Assembly (NCBI RefSeq): GCF_027595985.1
Contig: NC_073304.1
Coordinates: 217,746,000-217,809,999 of the forward strand
Reading direction: 5' to 3'
DNA length: 64,000 bases
Source: Sorex araneus
Lineage: Eukaryota; Chordata; Mammalia; Eulipotyphla; Soricidae
Positions within the stretch are counted from its first letter, which is position 1. Each line of letters begins with the position of its first letter. Below, piece after piece: positions 51,430 through 62,600 of the stretch. The position numbers and the translations under genes were made by a program. The notes under the pieces are model-generated. The model ran no database searches, was not told the DNA's origin, and was given only the letters and a program-made list of their open reading frames with translations.

Positions 51430-51597
51430 CCCCCTTCTTTTGGAGCTACGCCCGGATACGCTCAGGGCTTGTGCTTGGCTCTGCACTCAGGGATCACTCC
51501 TGGAGGTGCTCGAGGGATCACAGGGGATGCAGAAGACAGGACCCAGATCAGCCATACGCAAGGCAAGAGCTGCCCCTGCTGCCTTATTGCTTTGGCT
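51430..51597 (-). mobile_element. Diverged SINE
   Basis: CTCAGGGATCACTCCTGGAG is recognisable. Confidence 0.7.
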
Positions 51598-52756
51598 GGT
51601 CCCACAAGGGTCCTGAGAGTTTTCCCCCCTCCCTGGTCTTCCCAGGGTAAAAAAGAGTTTCCAGCCGGGGGATTGGGGTGGGAGGGTTCCCGTCATTTCA
51701 GGCCTGGCAACTCCCCCGCTGCAGATGGTTCTCCCGCCAGCCTGGCGGCCAGCGCAAATGCGTTACAGCTGTACCTCTATGCTCTGGCCTTCGAGAGGCC
51801 GCTGCAGCCTTGGGAGGGGGTGGGGGGGGTGGGGGGAGCTCAGGGCAGGGGCTGGATAGAGAACCAGAGCTGGGGGCTGGGGGGTGGAAAGGATTTGGAA
51901 CAGAAGACAGCTGCTCCAACCCAGGTGGCTGAGTGACAACAAGGAAACCTGACCCTCTGCAAAGGGGGGCTGCGGGTGTCTCCAGGGGCACCCAACCTCC
52001 CCCAGCCCCTTCCCGCCCCGCTCCTTTCCCAGTTCCTCTGAAAGGGGCCAGGAGCTCCTCAGTCGGGCAGCAGGGAGGGGCAGGCAGCTTTGTCCCCACC
52101 CAGGGGAAACTGGATCTGACTGCTCAGGAAATAAATTCTATTTTCCAGCACCATGGAAGGTTAGTCTGACAATAGAAGTCTCTTTTTCGCCCCCCCTCTT
52201 CCCCTTAAAAAAAAAAAAAAAAACCCCCAAAAAAAAACATGAAGAAAAAAGCCTTCGGTCTAATTCCCTTTGGCAGGACCGTTTCCCAACTTCATTTCTC
52301 GGCCTCTGTTCCAGACCGCTCATTCAAAGTGACATGTGACTGCTGGGTGACCCTGGCCTGATCGCTGGCAGCCAGGGTCAGACCAGGCCAGCCCCAGTTG
52401 TGCTCCCAGGACCTGTGACCGCTCCCACTTCCAAAGCTTTCATGAAGAGAGATTCAGACATTTAGAGACAGGGCACCCCTACAGCCCAGACCCTGGGCCT
52501 GGAAGGGTTACATAAGTAAAAATGATCCTAAAGGGTTTTGAAAGATCTTATGTGGGCGGGTGGAAGCAGTCTTCAAAAAGAGAAAAAGGCCCTCCAAATC
52601 TGGGTTGGGAAGGGGCCTCCTCTGTAAGGATGGGGGCGGGAAGAAGGACAGTGCTCCATGGAGATGGTGGTCACTGGGAGCCACTCTGGTGGTCTCTGGG
52701 GGAGTCAGGGCACTGGCAGAGAAAGGGAGAGTCAGTACAATTCAAAATGGAAGGCA
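51598..52756. other. SINE-free intergenic block
   Basis: It holds G-rich runs (51813-51840) and an A run (52208-52236). No gene seen. Confidence 0.5.
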
Positions 52757-53166
52757 GGGGGCTGGAGCCATAGTGCAAGGGGTAGGGCGTTTGCCTTACA
52801 GGCGGCTGACCCGAGTTTCACCCCAGGCACTCCATGTGGTCCCGTGGAACCCGCGAACCCGCCAGGAGTGCTCCCTGAGAATAGAGCCAGGAGTAAGCCC
52901 TGAGAACCGCCGGGTGTGGCCCCCAAACAAAACAATGCAAAAGTAGGGGAGATCCTGGGGTGGTAATGAACCAAGGCTGTTAAAGGATGGAAGATAGGAG
53001 GGAGTTGGATTGGGGCCAGAGCGCCTTGTACGCGGCCGACCCGGGGTCAATCCTCGGCATCCCATATGGTCCCCCAAGCACTGCCAGGAGTGATTCCTGA
53101 GTGCAGAGCGAGGAGTAACCCCTGAGCATTGCTGTGTGACCCAAAAAGAAAAAAGAAAAAAAAAGA
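52757..53166 (+). repeat. Two sense SINEs
   Basis: A diverged copy at 52757-52940 and a head-deleted, otherwise good copy at 53011-53166. GAGGGAGTTGGAT before and after the second marks its target site. Confidence 0.85.
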
Positions 53167-53189
53167 GGGAGTTGGATCATCCAGGGGAG

Positions 53190-53385
53190 TGGGCAGGGCT
53201 GGAGAGTGGGCGGGACTGAAGAGTGGGCTGGGCTGGGCTGGAGAGTGGGCGGGGCAGGGTTGGGGTGGGCGGGGCGGGCTGGAGAGTGGGCGGGGCTGGG
53301 GAGTGGGAGGGGCTGTGCTGGAGAGGAGGCGGGATTGGAGAGGGGGCGGGGCGGGGCTGGAGAGGGGGCGGGGCGTGAAGAGTGG
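53190..53385. repeat. GC-rich minisatellite
   Basis: About ten imperfect units around GGCTGGAGAGTGGGCGGG, many containing GGGCGGG boxes. Confidence 0.9.
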
Positions 53386-53837
53386 GACCATACCCTGCAG
53401 TGCCTATTAATTACGTAGATAGAAGCGGAGGCACGAGGGTAGTGGTGAGTGGTTTGACTTACATAGGCACAAATGAGGAGGTGGCAGAAGTGAACTCAGG
53501 CGAATGTTCTTTTTGCCCCTCCTCCCCATGGTGGGAGGGGGGTGGGATGGGAGTGGTGTCTTTGAGTCCCGGCATGGACTGGGGATCCTCAGGCACCGGG
53601 AAGAGGTTAAGTAATGGGGTATCTTGTGAGTAGAAGGAAGAAGGTCTTGATGGGAGGGTAGGGTGGCAGATTCCGGGAAGAACGGTCTGTGCCCTCCAGA
53701 ATGAGGGAGGGAGAGCGTTAGCATGTTATCATAGCCGGTTGAGCGCAGGCTTTGCAGGCGGGAGGCCCGGGCTTGTGCAGAAGCACCCCTGGGTATGACC
53801 CCCCAGACCTTAAACCAAACAGAAAGACCAGAAGAGG

Positions 53838-54015
53838 AGCTGGAGCGATAGCACAGAGGGTAGGGCGTTTGCCTTGCACGCGGCCGACCTGGGTTCTAAT
53901 CCCAGCATCCCATATGGTCCCCTGAGCACCGCCAGGGGTAATTCCTGAGTGAAGAGCCAGGAGTAACCCCTGTGCATCGCCGGCTGTGACCCAAAAACCA
54001 AAAAAAAAAAAAAGA
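53838..54015 (+). mobile_element. Sor SINE, intact
   Basis: AAGACCAGAAGA before and after it is the target duplication. Confidence 0.93.
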
Positions 54016-54635
54016 AAGACCAGAAGAAGAAGAGCAGCCTGGGTGAGGGGTACGTGTGTGAGTGTGTGCTGAGACAGAATCAGTGGTGGGAGAGAGAGAT
54101 TGTGTCAGGGGCATAGTGAGCAGACACTGGGAAGCTGTGGATGTCCGTGACCACTGTCACCATGTAGGTGGGTTCCCTGCGCCCCTTCCTAAGGCTGTGG
54201 TGGGGCAGCTTACTTCACCTCCTAATCCACATTCCAAGGCCCCAACAGAGGGTTAATAAGGGCACTTATTCAGGTCCCCAGGGGTCAGGAGTCAGGAGAT
54301 ACCATCTGGGAAGGCTTCCAACACCTCCTTGCAGGGGCCTGCCATGTGCCTGGCACCATTTCTGGGGAGGGGGTGAATAAGACAAGTTGTTTTTTCATGG
54401 CCAGGTCCTCCCCCCGTGGTGCTGGCCTGACTCTGGGCAGGCAGGGTCTCCTGGTCTCCTAATGAACACATGGACGCCATCAGCCACATGCTGCCTTCAG
54501 GGAGACTGTGTCCTGAGCCTCCCCACAGCCTCGCTTTTGTGGCTGGGAAACCGAGTGTCCCTGAGGAAAGGCCACTGTCCTAATCTCGCTCATCGGAGGC
54601 AGCTGCCACCCAGTGGGGCCCGACTACCTGGACTG

Positions 54636-54981
54636 TTTTTTTTTCTCTTTGGGTCACACCTGGCAATGCAAAGGAGTTACTCCTGGCTCATGCACTCAGG
54701 AATCACTCCTGGCAATGCTTGGGGGACCATATGGGATGCTGCGGATCGAACCCAGGTTGGCTGTGTGCAAAGCAAACACCCTACCCGCTGTACTATCGCT
54801 CTAGCCCTACCCAGAATTTTAAATTTTGATTTCTTTGCTTTGGGTTTTGGACCATACCCAGAAGTACTTCGGGGCTCCTCCCAGCTCGGTGCTCAAGGGG
54901 CAGTGAAGTGTTGGGCACCAAACCTGGGCCATCTACATGCAAAGCCTGTGTTCTAGTCATCTGAGTCATCTCCTTGGCCCT
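54636..54981 (-). repeat. Two antisense SINEs
   Basis: A good copy at 54636-54807 and a diverged one at 54825-54981. Confidence 0.8.
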
Positions 54982-55015
54982 GTGATTTCTAATTTTTGAT
55001 TCAGAAGAGGAAAGA

Positions 55016-55212
55016 GAGTGTGTGTGTGTGTATGTGTATGAGTGTATATGCGTGTGTACACGTGTTTATGTGAATGTGTATGAATATATGTATGTGAATG
55101 TATATGAAGGTATGTGTGTGTATGTGTGTATTTATGTGAATGTGTATACATGTGTGTTTATGTGAATGTTTATGAGTGTATGTGTGTGTCTGTGTGAGTG
55201 TATGTGTGTGTG
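55016..55212. repeat. TG-rich simple repeat
   Basis: Imperfect TGTG/TATG/AATG mixture over about 200 bases. Confidence 0.92.
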
Positions 55213-55312
55213 GTGTCAAAGCTGAAGGCTGTGGAAATAACATCTCTCTTGGGACACACACAGACCTTTCTCCCATCTCACACTCCAGTGCTCCAGGTTC
55301 TGTGCTGTTTAT

Positions 55313-55531
55313 TTTTGTTTATTTATTTATTTTTGCTTTTTGGGTCAGACCTGGCAATGCACAGGGGTTATTCCTGGCTCTGCACTCAGGAATTACTCCT
55401 GGCAGTGCTCAGGGGACCATATGGGATGCTGGGAATCAAACCTGGGTTGGCCGCGTGTAAGGGTTAGGGTTAGGGTTAGGGTTAGGGTTAGGGTTAGCCC
55501 TACCCGCTGTGCTATCTATTACTCCAGACCC
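55313..55531 (-). mobile_element. Sor SINE carrying a telomeric insertion
   Basis: A good antisense copy bounded by the 17-bp target duplication GGTTCTGTGCTGTTTAT at 55296-55312 and 55532-55548. Its head is interrupted at 55459-55497 by telomeric hexamers. Confidence 0.96.
55459..55497 (+). repeat. Interstitial telomeric array (GGGTTA)6
   Basis: Six perfect GGGTTA units at 55461-55496 with a partial unit on each side. The array replaces about seven bases of the SINE head between GCCGCGTG and CCCTACCCGC. Confidence 0.98.
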
Positions 55532-56384
55532 GGTTCTGTGCTGTTTATATGAGAACTCAGCCCAAGTTTGGTGAATGAATGAGTGAATAAATGAATGAAT
55601 AAGTGACATTCTCCCCTCTTCGCCCTCGTCCCGTTCCCCTCCTTTGGTTTCCCCCTTCTGTGGCCCCCCTGCCTTCTCAGGCCTGCTGGACCTTTCCCTG
55701 TTGGCAAGCCGGGGCTGGGGAGAGGGCGCATGCCTGAGACTCCTTCCAGGAAACAGTTGTAAAGTCAGTCTCTGCTGGCTCCAAGGGAGCAGGGCTGGGA
55801 AAGGGACTAGTTTTACTGGCGCAGAGGGACACTGCCTGGCCAGGACTCAGGTGGCAAGGTACACATTTGGGGCAGGGTCCTACGTGAAGGCGAGCTATGA
55901 ATATGATTGCACCCCCTTGTTCACACACTGAAGCCCCCGATCACCGCGTGACTGTGTCTGAAAACGGAACCGTTCGAAGGTAAGAAGGTCCCAAGTGTGG
56001 GGTTCCACCTCGACAGGATGGGTGACCTTATAAGAAGGGGTAAGAGATCTCGCGCATGCCCCGAGGAGAGGCCGTCTGAGGACACAGTGAGGTGGTGGCC
56101 GTCCAGAGCCCTCACCGGAACCCAACCAGGCTGGCATCCTCCTCTCAGACTTCCAGGCTCCAAAGCAGGAGGGAACAAATGTCTGTTGTTAACCCATGGA
56201 GTCTATGGTATTATTAGTTCTTTAATGGTAACCGGAGAGGACTAGTGGGGGTGGGGGGTGGGGGAGGGTCCCTGATCCATCCTACCCTTTGCCATAGTCC
56301 TTCAAAGCTCAGTGTACCAAGGCCCAGGCCCAGTCGGTTCTGGCCGCAGCCTGTCTTGGTTTGAGAGCTCTTCTTCTTAGACTT

Positions 56385-56547
56385 TTTAGCTTATTCGGAG
56401 GCCACACGTGGCAGTCCTCAGGGGCTACTCTCTCTGTGCTCTGGGGTCACTCATGGCGGTGTTTACGGGACCCTGTGCTGTGATGATGGGACCCGGGCCT
56501 CTGGCACACAGACACATGCTCCAGCCCATTGAACCATCTCTCCAGAC
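56385..56547 (-). mobile_element. Diverged SINE
   Basis: Antisense copy ending GAACCATCTCTCCAGACTC. Confidence 0.65.
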
Positions 56548-56874
56548 TCTCATTTCTTTCCTCTTCGGAACGCTCAAGCATCCTTTCTCCCTGTTCCCAC
56601 CCCAAAGCTGTGGTTCTAAAGCACAAATCTGTCAGGAAGCCCCAGGCTGAAACGCCACCCGTGTTCCTCTGTTCTCTGTGGGATAAAGCCCAGGCAGGCT
56701 GCCATGTGTCCACCTGGATGGCTAGACAGTGGTCCTGAATCTCACTTCACTCCTCTATGGACCCAAGAAGCATTTATTCACCCAGAGACTCTTAACTTGG
56801 CACCACCCCAGACTCCAGAGCCCGACTCCTGCCTTTCTTCTCTCACCCTCTCCTTTGGGCACCATGTTAGTTTC

Positions 56875-57228
56875 TGTGATTTGGGTCACATCCGGCTGTG
56901 CTTAGGAATGACTCCCGGCTCTGTTACCTGGGGAGTTGCTCTTGATGCTTGTGGGACCATGCAGTGATGGGGACCAAACTGGGATTGGCTGAATGCCAAA
57001 CAAGTGCCTTAACCCCTGTAACCATTTCTCAGGTCCAACACATCTATTTTTATTTTTTTGGCTTTTTTGGGTTCTGCCCGGCAATGCTCAGGGCTTACTC
57101 CTGGTTCTACGCTCAGGAATCACTCCTGGCAGTGCTCGAGGGACCATATAGGATGCTGGGGAGCGAATCTGGGTTGGCCGCGTGCAAGGCACCAAACGCT
57201 CTCCCTGCTATACCATCACACCCTGGTC
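56875..57228 (-). repeat. Two antisense SINEs
   Basis: A worn copy at 56875-57034 and a better one at 57045-57228. Confidence 0.75.
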
Positions 57229-58121
57229 CCAGGTCCACCCAAGTAGTGCTCAGAGGGCTCCGGGCTCACTACTAGTGACATCAAACCAATCAGGCCGATG
57301 GTTCAGTGCAGGGGCTGGAGGATGTGGTGCTTGGGCACCACAGTCCTGGGGACCACCAGTGCTGGGTAGGGGCTTCCAGTTTCCAGGGCCAACCCAGTGG
57401 CACTCGGAGGCCTCAGGGCAGCACCTAGCGGTGCTCAGTGGGGATGGCATTCGGTACTGGGGTTGAATTGGGGGTCTGCGCATACTCTTCCCTGTGCCTG
57501 GGCACAGACCCCCAGGCTGTGGGGGACTCTCTGGAACTGCAGGGGAGGGCGGGGGGCAGCTATGCTCAGGTTCCTCAAGGACTCAGTCCCACATTCTCAG
57601 CTCCACCCATCGCCCTGTCTTGGGCCTCAGAGCTTTGTCCAAAGCCAGGGACACATTGGTCCCTCTCCACGACTCTGTGGGAACATGGGGGCTTGGAGCC
57701 CCTCTACTTCACGGCAACCCCACCTCGAATCCCTGCTGCAGATGGATCTGGAGAAGGGGGGGGGTCTGCTTCCACCCTGGAGCTGGGAACAGCTGCTAGT
57801 TCTGTTCCCTCGGCCTGGGGTGGAGTGGAGGGGCCACGATGGGCTCAGGAAGAGAGCCTTCCTCTTGTCCCTTACATGAGAGGCAGGACATCCTATGGGC
57901 GCCGAGTGACGTGTGTGTGTGTGTGTGTGTGTGTGTCTGTTGGGGGGTAGGTGGGGTAGGTGGTAGCTATGGTCTGGTCTGTTAAGTCAGTGCCCAAGTA
58001 GGCTGTCTGCTGCAGGTGGGGGAGGGGCTGGGAAGGGTGTTGCCCTGCTAGGACACAGCCACTCCCTGCCACGTCCAAGCCTTCTTTGTTCAGGGACACC
58101 CTTGTGTGAAGACAGAAACTA
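57229..58121. other. Intergenic DNA with worn repeat traces
   Basis: Faint SINE-like phrases occur up to about 57480. A GT run is at 57910-57934. No gene seen, although this may include the TNS4 3' untranslated region. Confidence 0.45.
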
Positions 58122-58262
58122 TTTTCGGTTTTGAGGGGGCCACACATGGCAGTGCTCAGGAGTTCCTCCCGACTCTCCACTCACTTCCTGCTGGTGCTTA
58201 GGGGACCATCTGGGGTGTTGGGGATTGAGCCCCACCCGTCTGTGTGCAAGCACTCTGGCCCA
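58122..58262 (-). mobile_element. Diverged SINE
   Basis: GGCAGTGCTCAGGAGTTCCT and GGGATTGAGCCCCACC are recognisable. Confidence 0.6.
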
Positions 58263-58711
58263 GACACTCTATTCTTCGTGCTACACAGGCCTGTGGTATG
58301 GAGCGGGCTCTCTGCTAGCCCCCCTCTGTGACCATGAGAAGCCTATCTAGATCTTGCAGTTTGTGCCAGCCCTCAGGTCCCGTGGGCTGGTCTCAGCAGG
58401 CCCTACTAGGCCAGAACTGCTTCAGTCGGTTTGCTTTTCTGGCTCCAGATCACAGCAGGGCGGGCAGTGGGAGCAGGCAGGCATGGGCTTTGTACTGGGA
58501 AGGCGGCTTCCTCTGGGGCCCACCAGGGCCATTGCAGTAGGGCCCAGGCCTGCAGAACAAGAGACTCCAGCCTCAGCAGCGGGAAAGGCAGAGAAATTTC
58601 TGGGGTGGGGCTGGGGGGCTCCTGGGGCCGCCTGGCAGCCTGTTTGCATTCTTGACTCTCTGCTGCCCCCGTGTGGTCAGGAGACTAATTCATACAGCTG
58701 GGGTTAGGGGG

Positions 58712-58745
58712 TCGGTGGTGGTGGTGGTGGTGGTGGTGGTGGTGG
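58712..58745. repeat. (GGT)n trinucleotide repeat
   Basis: About eleven units. Confidence 0.95.
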
Positions 58746-58798
58746 GGTGTGGGTGTGTATGAAATAAGATGAGGGCAACTGTGATTCCACCAGAGAAC

Positions 58799-58975
58799 CT
58801 TTTTTTTTTTGCTTTTTGGGTCACATCCGGTGGTGCACAGGAGCTTACTCCTGGCTCATGCACTCAGGAATCACTCCTGGTGGTGCTCGGGGGACCCTAT
58901 GGGATGTTGGGAATCGAACCCGGGTCGGCCACGCGCAAGGCAAATGCCCTACCCGCTGTGTTATTACTCCAGCCC
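58799..58975 (-). mobile_element. Sor SINE, intact
   Basis: CCAGAGAAC at 58790-58798 and 58976-58984 is the target duplication. Confidence 0.92.
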
Positions 58976-59549
58976 CCAGAGAACTCTTAATTACCAAGAA
59001 AACTCGGGGCTGATACTCTTTTGCTAAGAAGGAGGTTAGACATGGGCTGGGAGGAAGGTGGGTCCCCTGGCCCCCAGAGCAATCTCCTTCCTGCTGAGCT
59101 GTCTCTGGCAGGCAGGCAGGGCCATGGCATCTTTGTCCTGGGAAAGCTTCCCAAGGGGCTGTCAGGAAAGCAGCTCTGGCGGGAACGTGCTGGTCCACCC
59201 CCAGTCCTGCCTGTGCCCTCGTTGCTGGGACAGACCCCCTGGGCTGCCAGGTGCAGTGTCCAGAGCAGGGCAGTTAGGGGACCTCAGAAGTGGTTTCCAT
59301 ATTTGGGGGGAGGTGTCCTGAGATGGGGACGTGATTGAGAATCACAAGGGGCTTGATAAGATGCCGAGCAGAGTCCAGGGCAGTTGCTCCTTTAGGGCTT
59401 GAGGAAACTGAGTCCCGGGCGAGGGTCTTCCTGACGAAGGTCAGCCCTGAAGGGACAACGGTCTCTCCTCCATTCAATAGACAGGGTCCCTGGGGTGGCT
59501 GCCCCCCTGTTCAAGGGGGGAGGAGTGTGCTCGGGCCGTGGAGGCGTGC

Positions 59550-59691
59550 CTAGGCCCTCTCCGGGCCCCGCAGCAGGGCGTCCACCAGGCCCAGCACCTG
59601 CGTGGCCGGCTGCACCGCATCGTACTCCGTGAAGAGGTGACACACATTCTCCTGGGACTCGGTCTGACTCTTGGCGACAAACCCAAAGATC
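59550..59691 (-). CDS. TNS4: TNS4 terminal coding exon
   Basis: It encodes IFGFVAKSQTESQENVCHLF to LLRGPERA, then TAG at 59552-59550. I could not place the poly(A) signal with confidence; AATAAA on the minus strand occurs at 56774-56779, which would give a long 3' untranslated region. Confidence 0.95.
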
Positions 59692-62600
59692 CTGGAGGGA
59701 GAGGGCAGCCAGAGTGAGGGGGGACAATCTGTCGGAGGGCATGGGTTTAAGAGCTGGGTTTCGTGGTGCAGCGGGGAGGGTGCTTGCCTTGCACGCGCCT
59801 GACCAGGGTTCGAGCCCCAGCATCCCATATGGTCTCCCATATCGTCTCCTGAGCCCACCAGCCAAAAGTAATTCCTGAGGGAGTAACCCTTGAGCACCAC
59901 TGGGTATGGCCCCCATACTAACAACCCCCCCCAAAAAAAAACACCCAATCTGGGTTTCTCTCCATCTGAGTTGGAGGTTCCCAAAATCAAGCGGTCAGCA
60001 TGGAAACTTCATGAAGGCAAGGACAGGTCCCCATAGTCTGACTGGGGCATCTATAGAGATCAAGACTCCCCCCCCAAAAAAAAATAAAAAAGACTCCCCC
60101 ACCACAGTGGAGGGCCCCCGAGGGCTTGTGTCTGTGCCCCTCATCAGAGCCCGAGCATCCTTCCTCCCGAGCATCCTTCCTCCCGAGCAACCTTCCTCCC
60201 GGCCTTCCCCAGTGGGGCCTTACCTGGAGGGCTTGCAGTATTTCTGCCACCTGCAGGAGAGGAGGGATCAGGGCAGGGATGAGCAGGGAGGCTGGGCTCC
60301 GTCCCCTTCTCAGGAGGGGCAAGCACACCCCCATGCACCCTGCTTCCAGCACCCCTCCCGGTGGGTTCTGTTCACAGACTGTCTATGGGATCCCAGCTCA
60401 AGTCAACCAGATGCCCCCCCGGACATACTTGCGCTGCTCAGGGTCCAGGCCGCAGAAGCGCAGGGTGGCAAGGGGGTAATGGCGCCGGAAGAAGACCCTG
60501 GGAGGAGGCAGAGTGAAGGGGAGCTGGTGAGAGTCCGTGCTGGTGTCCCGAGGCCCCTCAGTGTCCCCCACGCAGATGCTGAGGCTCCTTCAGCCTCAGC
60601 CCTCCCTTCCCCTCCAGCAAGCCCCAGGGAGCAGCGAGGTCCTTACTTCCGCTGGACATCAGTCAGGGTGATGCCCTGCTCAGTGACTCTGAAGTGGACC
60701 ACGGTGGGCGTGGGGAGGACGTCTCTCTCCAGGGTGGTGGACACGGCCTTGCGCACGGCCAGCTCTCCCGTCAGAGTCTCCACACTCACGGAACTCAGGT
60801 ACAGTGCGTGACAGCCTGTAGGGTGGGGGGGGGGGCAAGGATCCACGGGATGAGGGGTGACCCCTGACCCCTGTCCTCCCTCTGCCCTGGTCAGGCGCCT
60901 TCAGGAATAGGGGAGAGGAGACATTCCTTTCAAAGCTGTGAGTGATTCCTTTGTGGGCAACACGCGTGCATGTGCGTGCGCGCGCATGCGTGCGCACGCG
61001 CAATTGGGGGCATAGCCCAGAGGATTCTGGAGTGTCTTTTGCTTTGCATTACTCCAGGGCAGGGCTGGAAGAGATGCTGGCCTGTGGGGAGGGGCTGCTT
61101 CTAGGCAAATGTTCCATCTGCCCACACCCTGGCTGGCTCGATCTGTCTCTAGCCAGCTTGGCCCTCCTCCACTCATTGTTGAGAGAAAAGAGAGGAGAGT
61201 GGGGAGAAGGCCCCCCTCCACTCAGGGGCCAGTGGGAGATGTCTGGGGTCAAGGGATGCCCCGCACTCAGACCTCCTGCAGTGCATCCCAGACCTGGAGG
61301 CCAGGGCTGGTCCCATCCTCTGCACCGTGGTGTGTAAGTCTGCCTCCCCCCTCCTTGGCCCCTCTCCCCAGCCCCCTGCCTGCACCGTCTCTCTCCAGCT
61401 GCCTGTTTATGGGAGGGGAGGAATGTGGCACCTTGTTAAAGATGAAGCTATGCAGCTCTGATGGGAAACATGTGTGGACCTGCGTGTGTGCATGCGTGCG
61501 TGCAGTGCGCGCGCGTTTTGGGCTCAGGGGTGGTACAGCCAAACCGGGGAGGGTCCTGTCCCACCTTTGCTCACTCACCGGCCGATTTTTTCAGGCTGGA
61601 CGCCAGGCCATCTGTGGAGGGGTCGGAGGTCCCGCCTCCACCTCCTAATTCTGTGCCAAAGCAAAGGAACAGGCCCCCAGGCGGGGGCGGGGAGAGTGAA
61701 CAACAGCGCCCACTCCCTTAGGCACCGCCCCCCCATTCCCTTTGAACATCCCCCACCTCCACCGCCAGCTCCAGCTCCGGAAGTGACTGCTGTGAAGCCA
61801 GGTGTGATTACAGTAATGAGGCAAAAGGGGTTTTGGTTTCCCCAAAGGACTAGCTGGAGCCAGCCTGGGCTCTTTGATCTCTCCTCCCCCCCCCCATCAG
61901 ACCTCAGGCTCTGGATCCTGAACTTTGTGCAGGGGTAGGGAGAGAAGGGAGGGAGCGGCTCCCCATCACCTCGTGGGGGCTCCGGGGGCCCTCATGCCTC
62001 ACCCTGGTTCCTCTCAGAGGTGATTCACTGTGGGGGGAGGCTGGGCTGTGCACTGCAGAGGGAACTTCACTCTTCAGAGAGTGACTTCACTCCTCCAACC
62101 CTCTTTCTTTATTTTTTTTTCTTTTTGGGTCACACCTGGCGATGCACAGGGGTTACTCCTGGCTCTGCATTCAGGAATCACCCCTGGTGGTGCTCAGGGG
62201 ACCATATGGGATGCTGAGGATCGAACTCGGGTCAGCTGCATGCAAGGCAAACACCCTACCTGCTGTGCTATTGCTCCAGCCCCCCAACCCTCTTTCTATT
62301 CCTTGGTTTGTTTGGGGGCCACACCAGGTGATGCTCAAGGCTTACTCCAGGCTCTGAGCTCAGAAACTCCTCCTGGCCGTGCTCGGAGGACCACACGGGA
62401 TGCTGGGGATCCAACCCAGACTGGCCGTGTGCAAGGCAAGTGCCCTCCCCGCTGGACTGTGGCCCTGGCCCCATCTCCAACCCCCTTTGGGTAGCTACAC
62501 CCCGAGGTGTGGAGGGACCATGCAGCCCTGGGCTCTTCCACACGCAGAGTCTGTGCTCCAGTCCCCTGGGCCATCCCCACCCCAATCCTGAACGTTCCTT

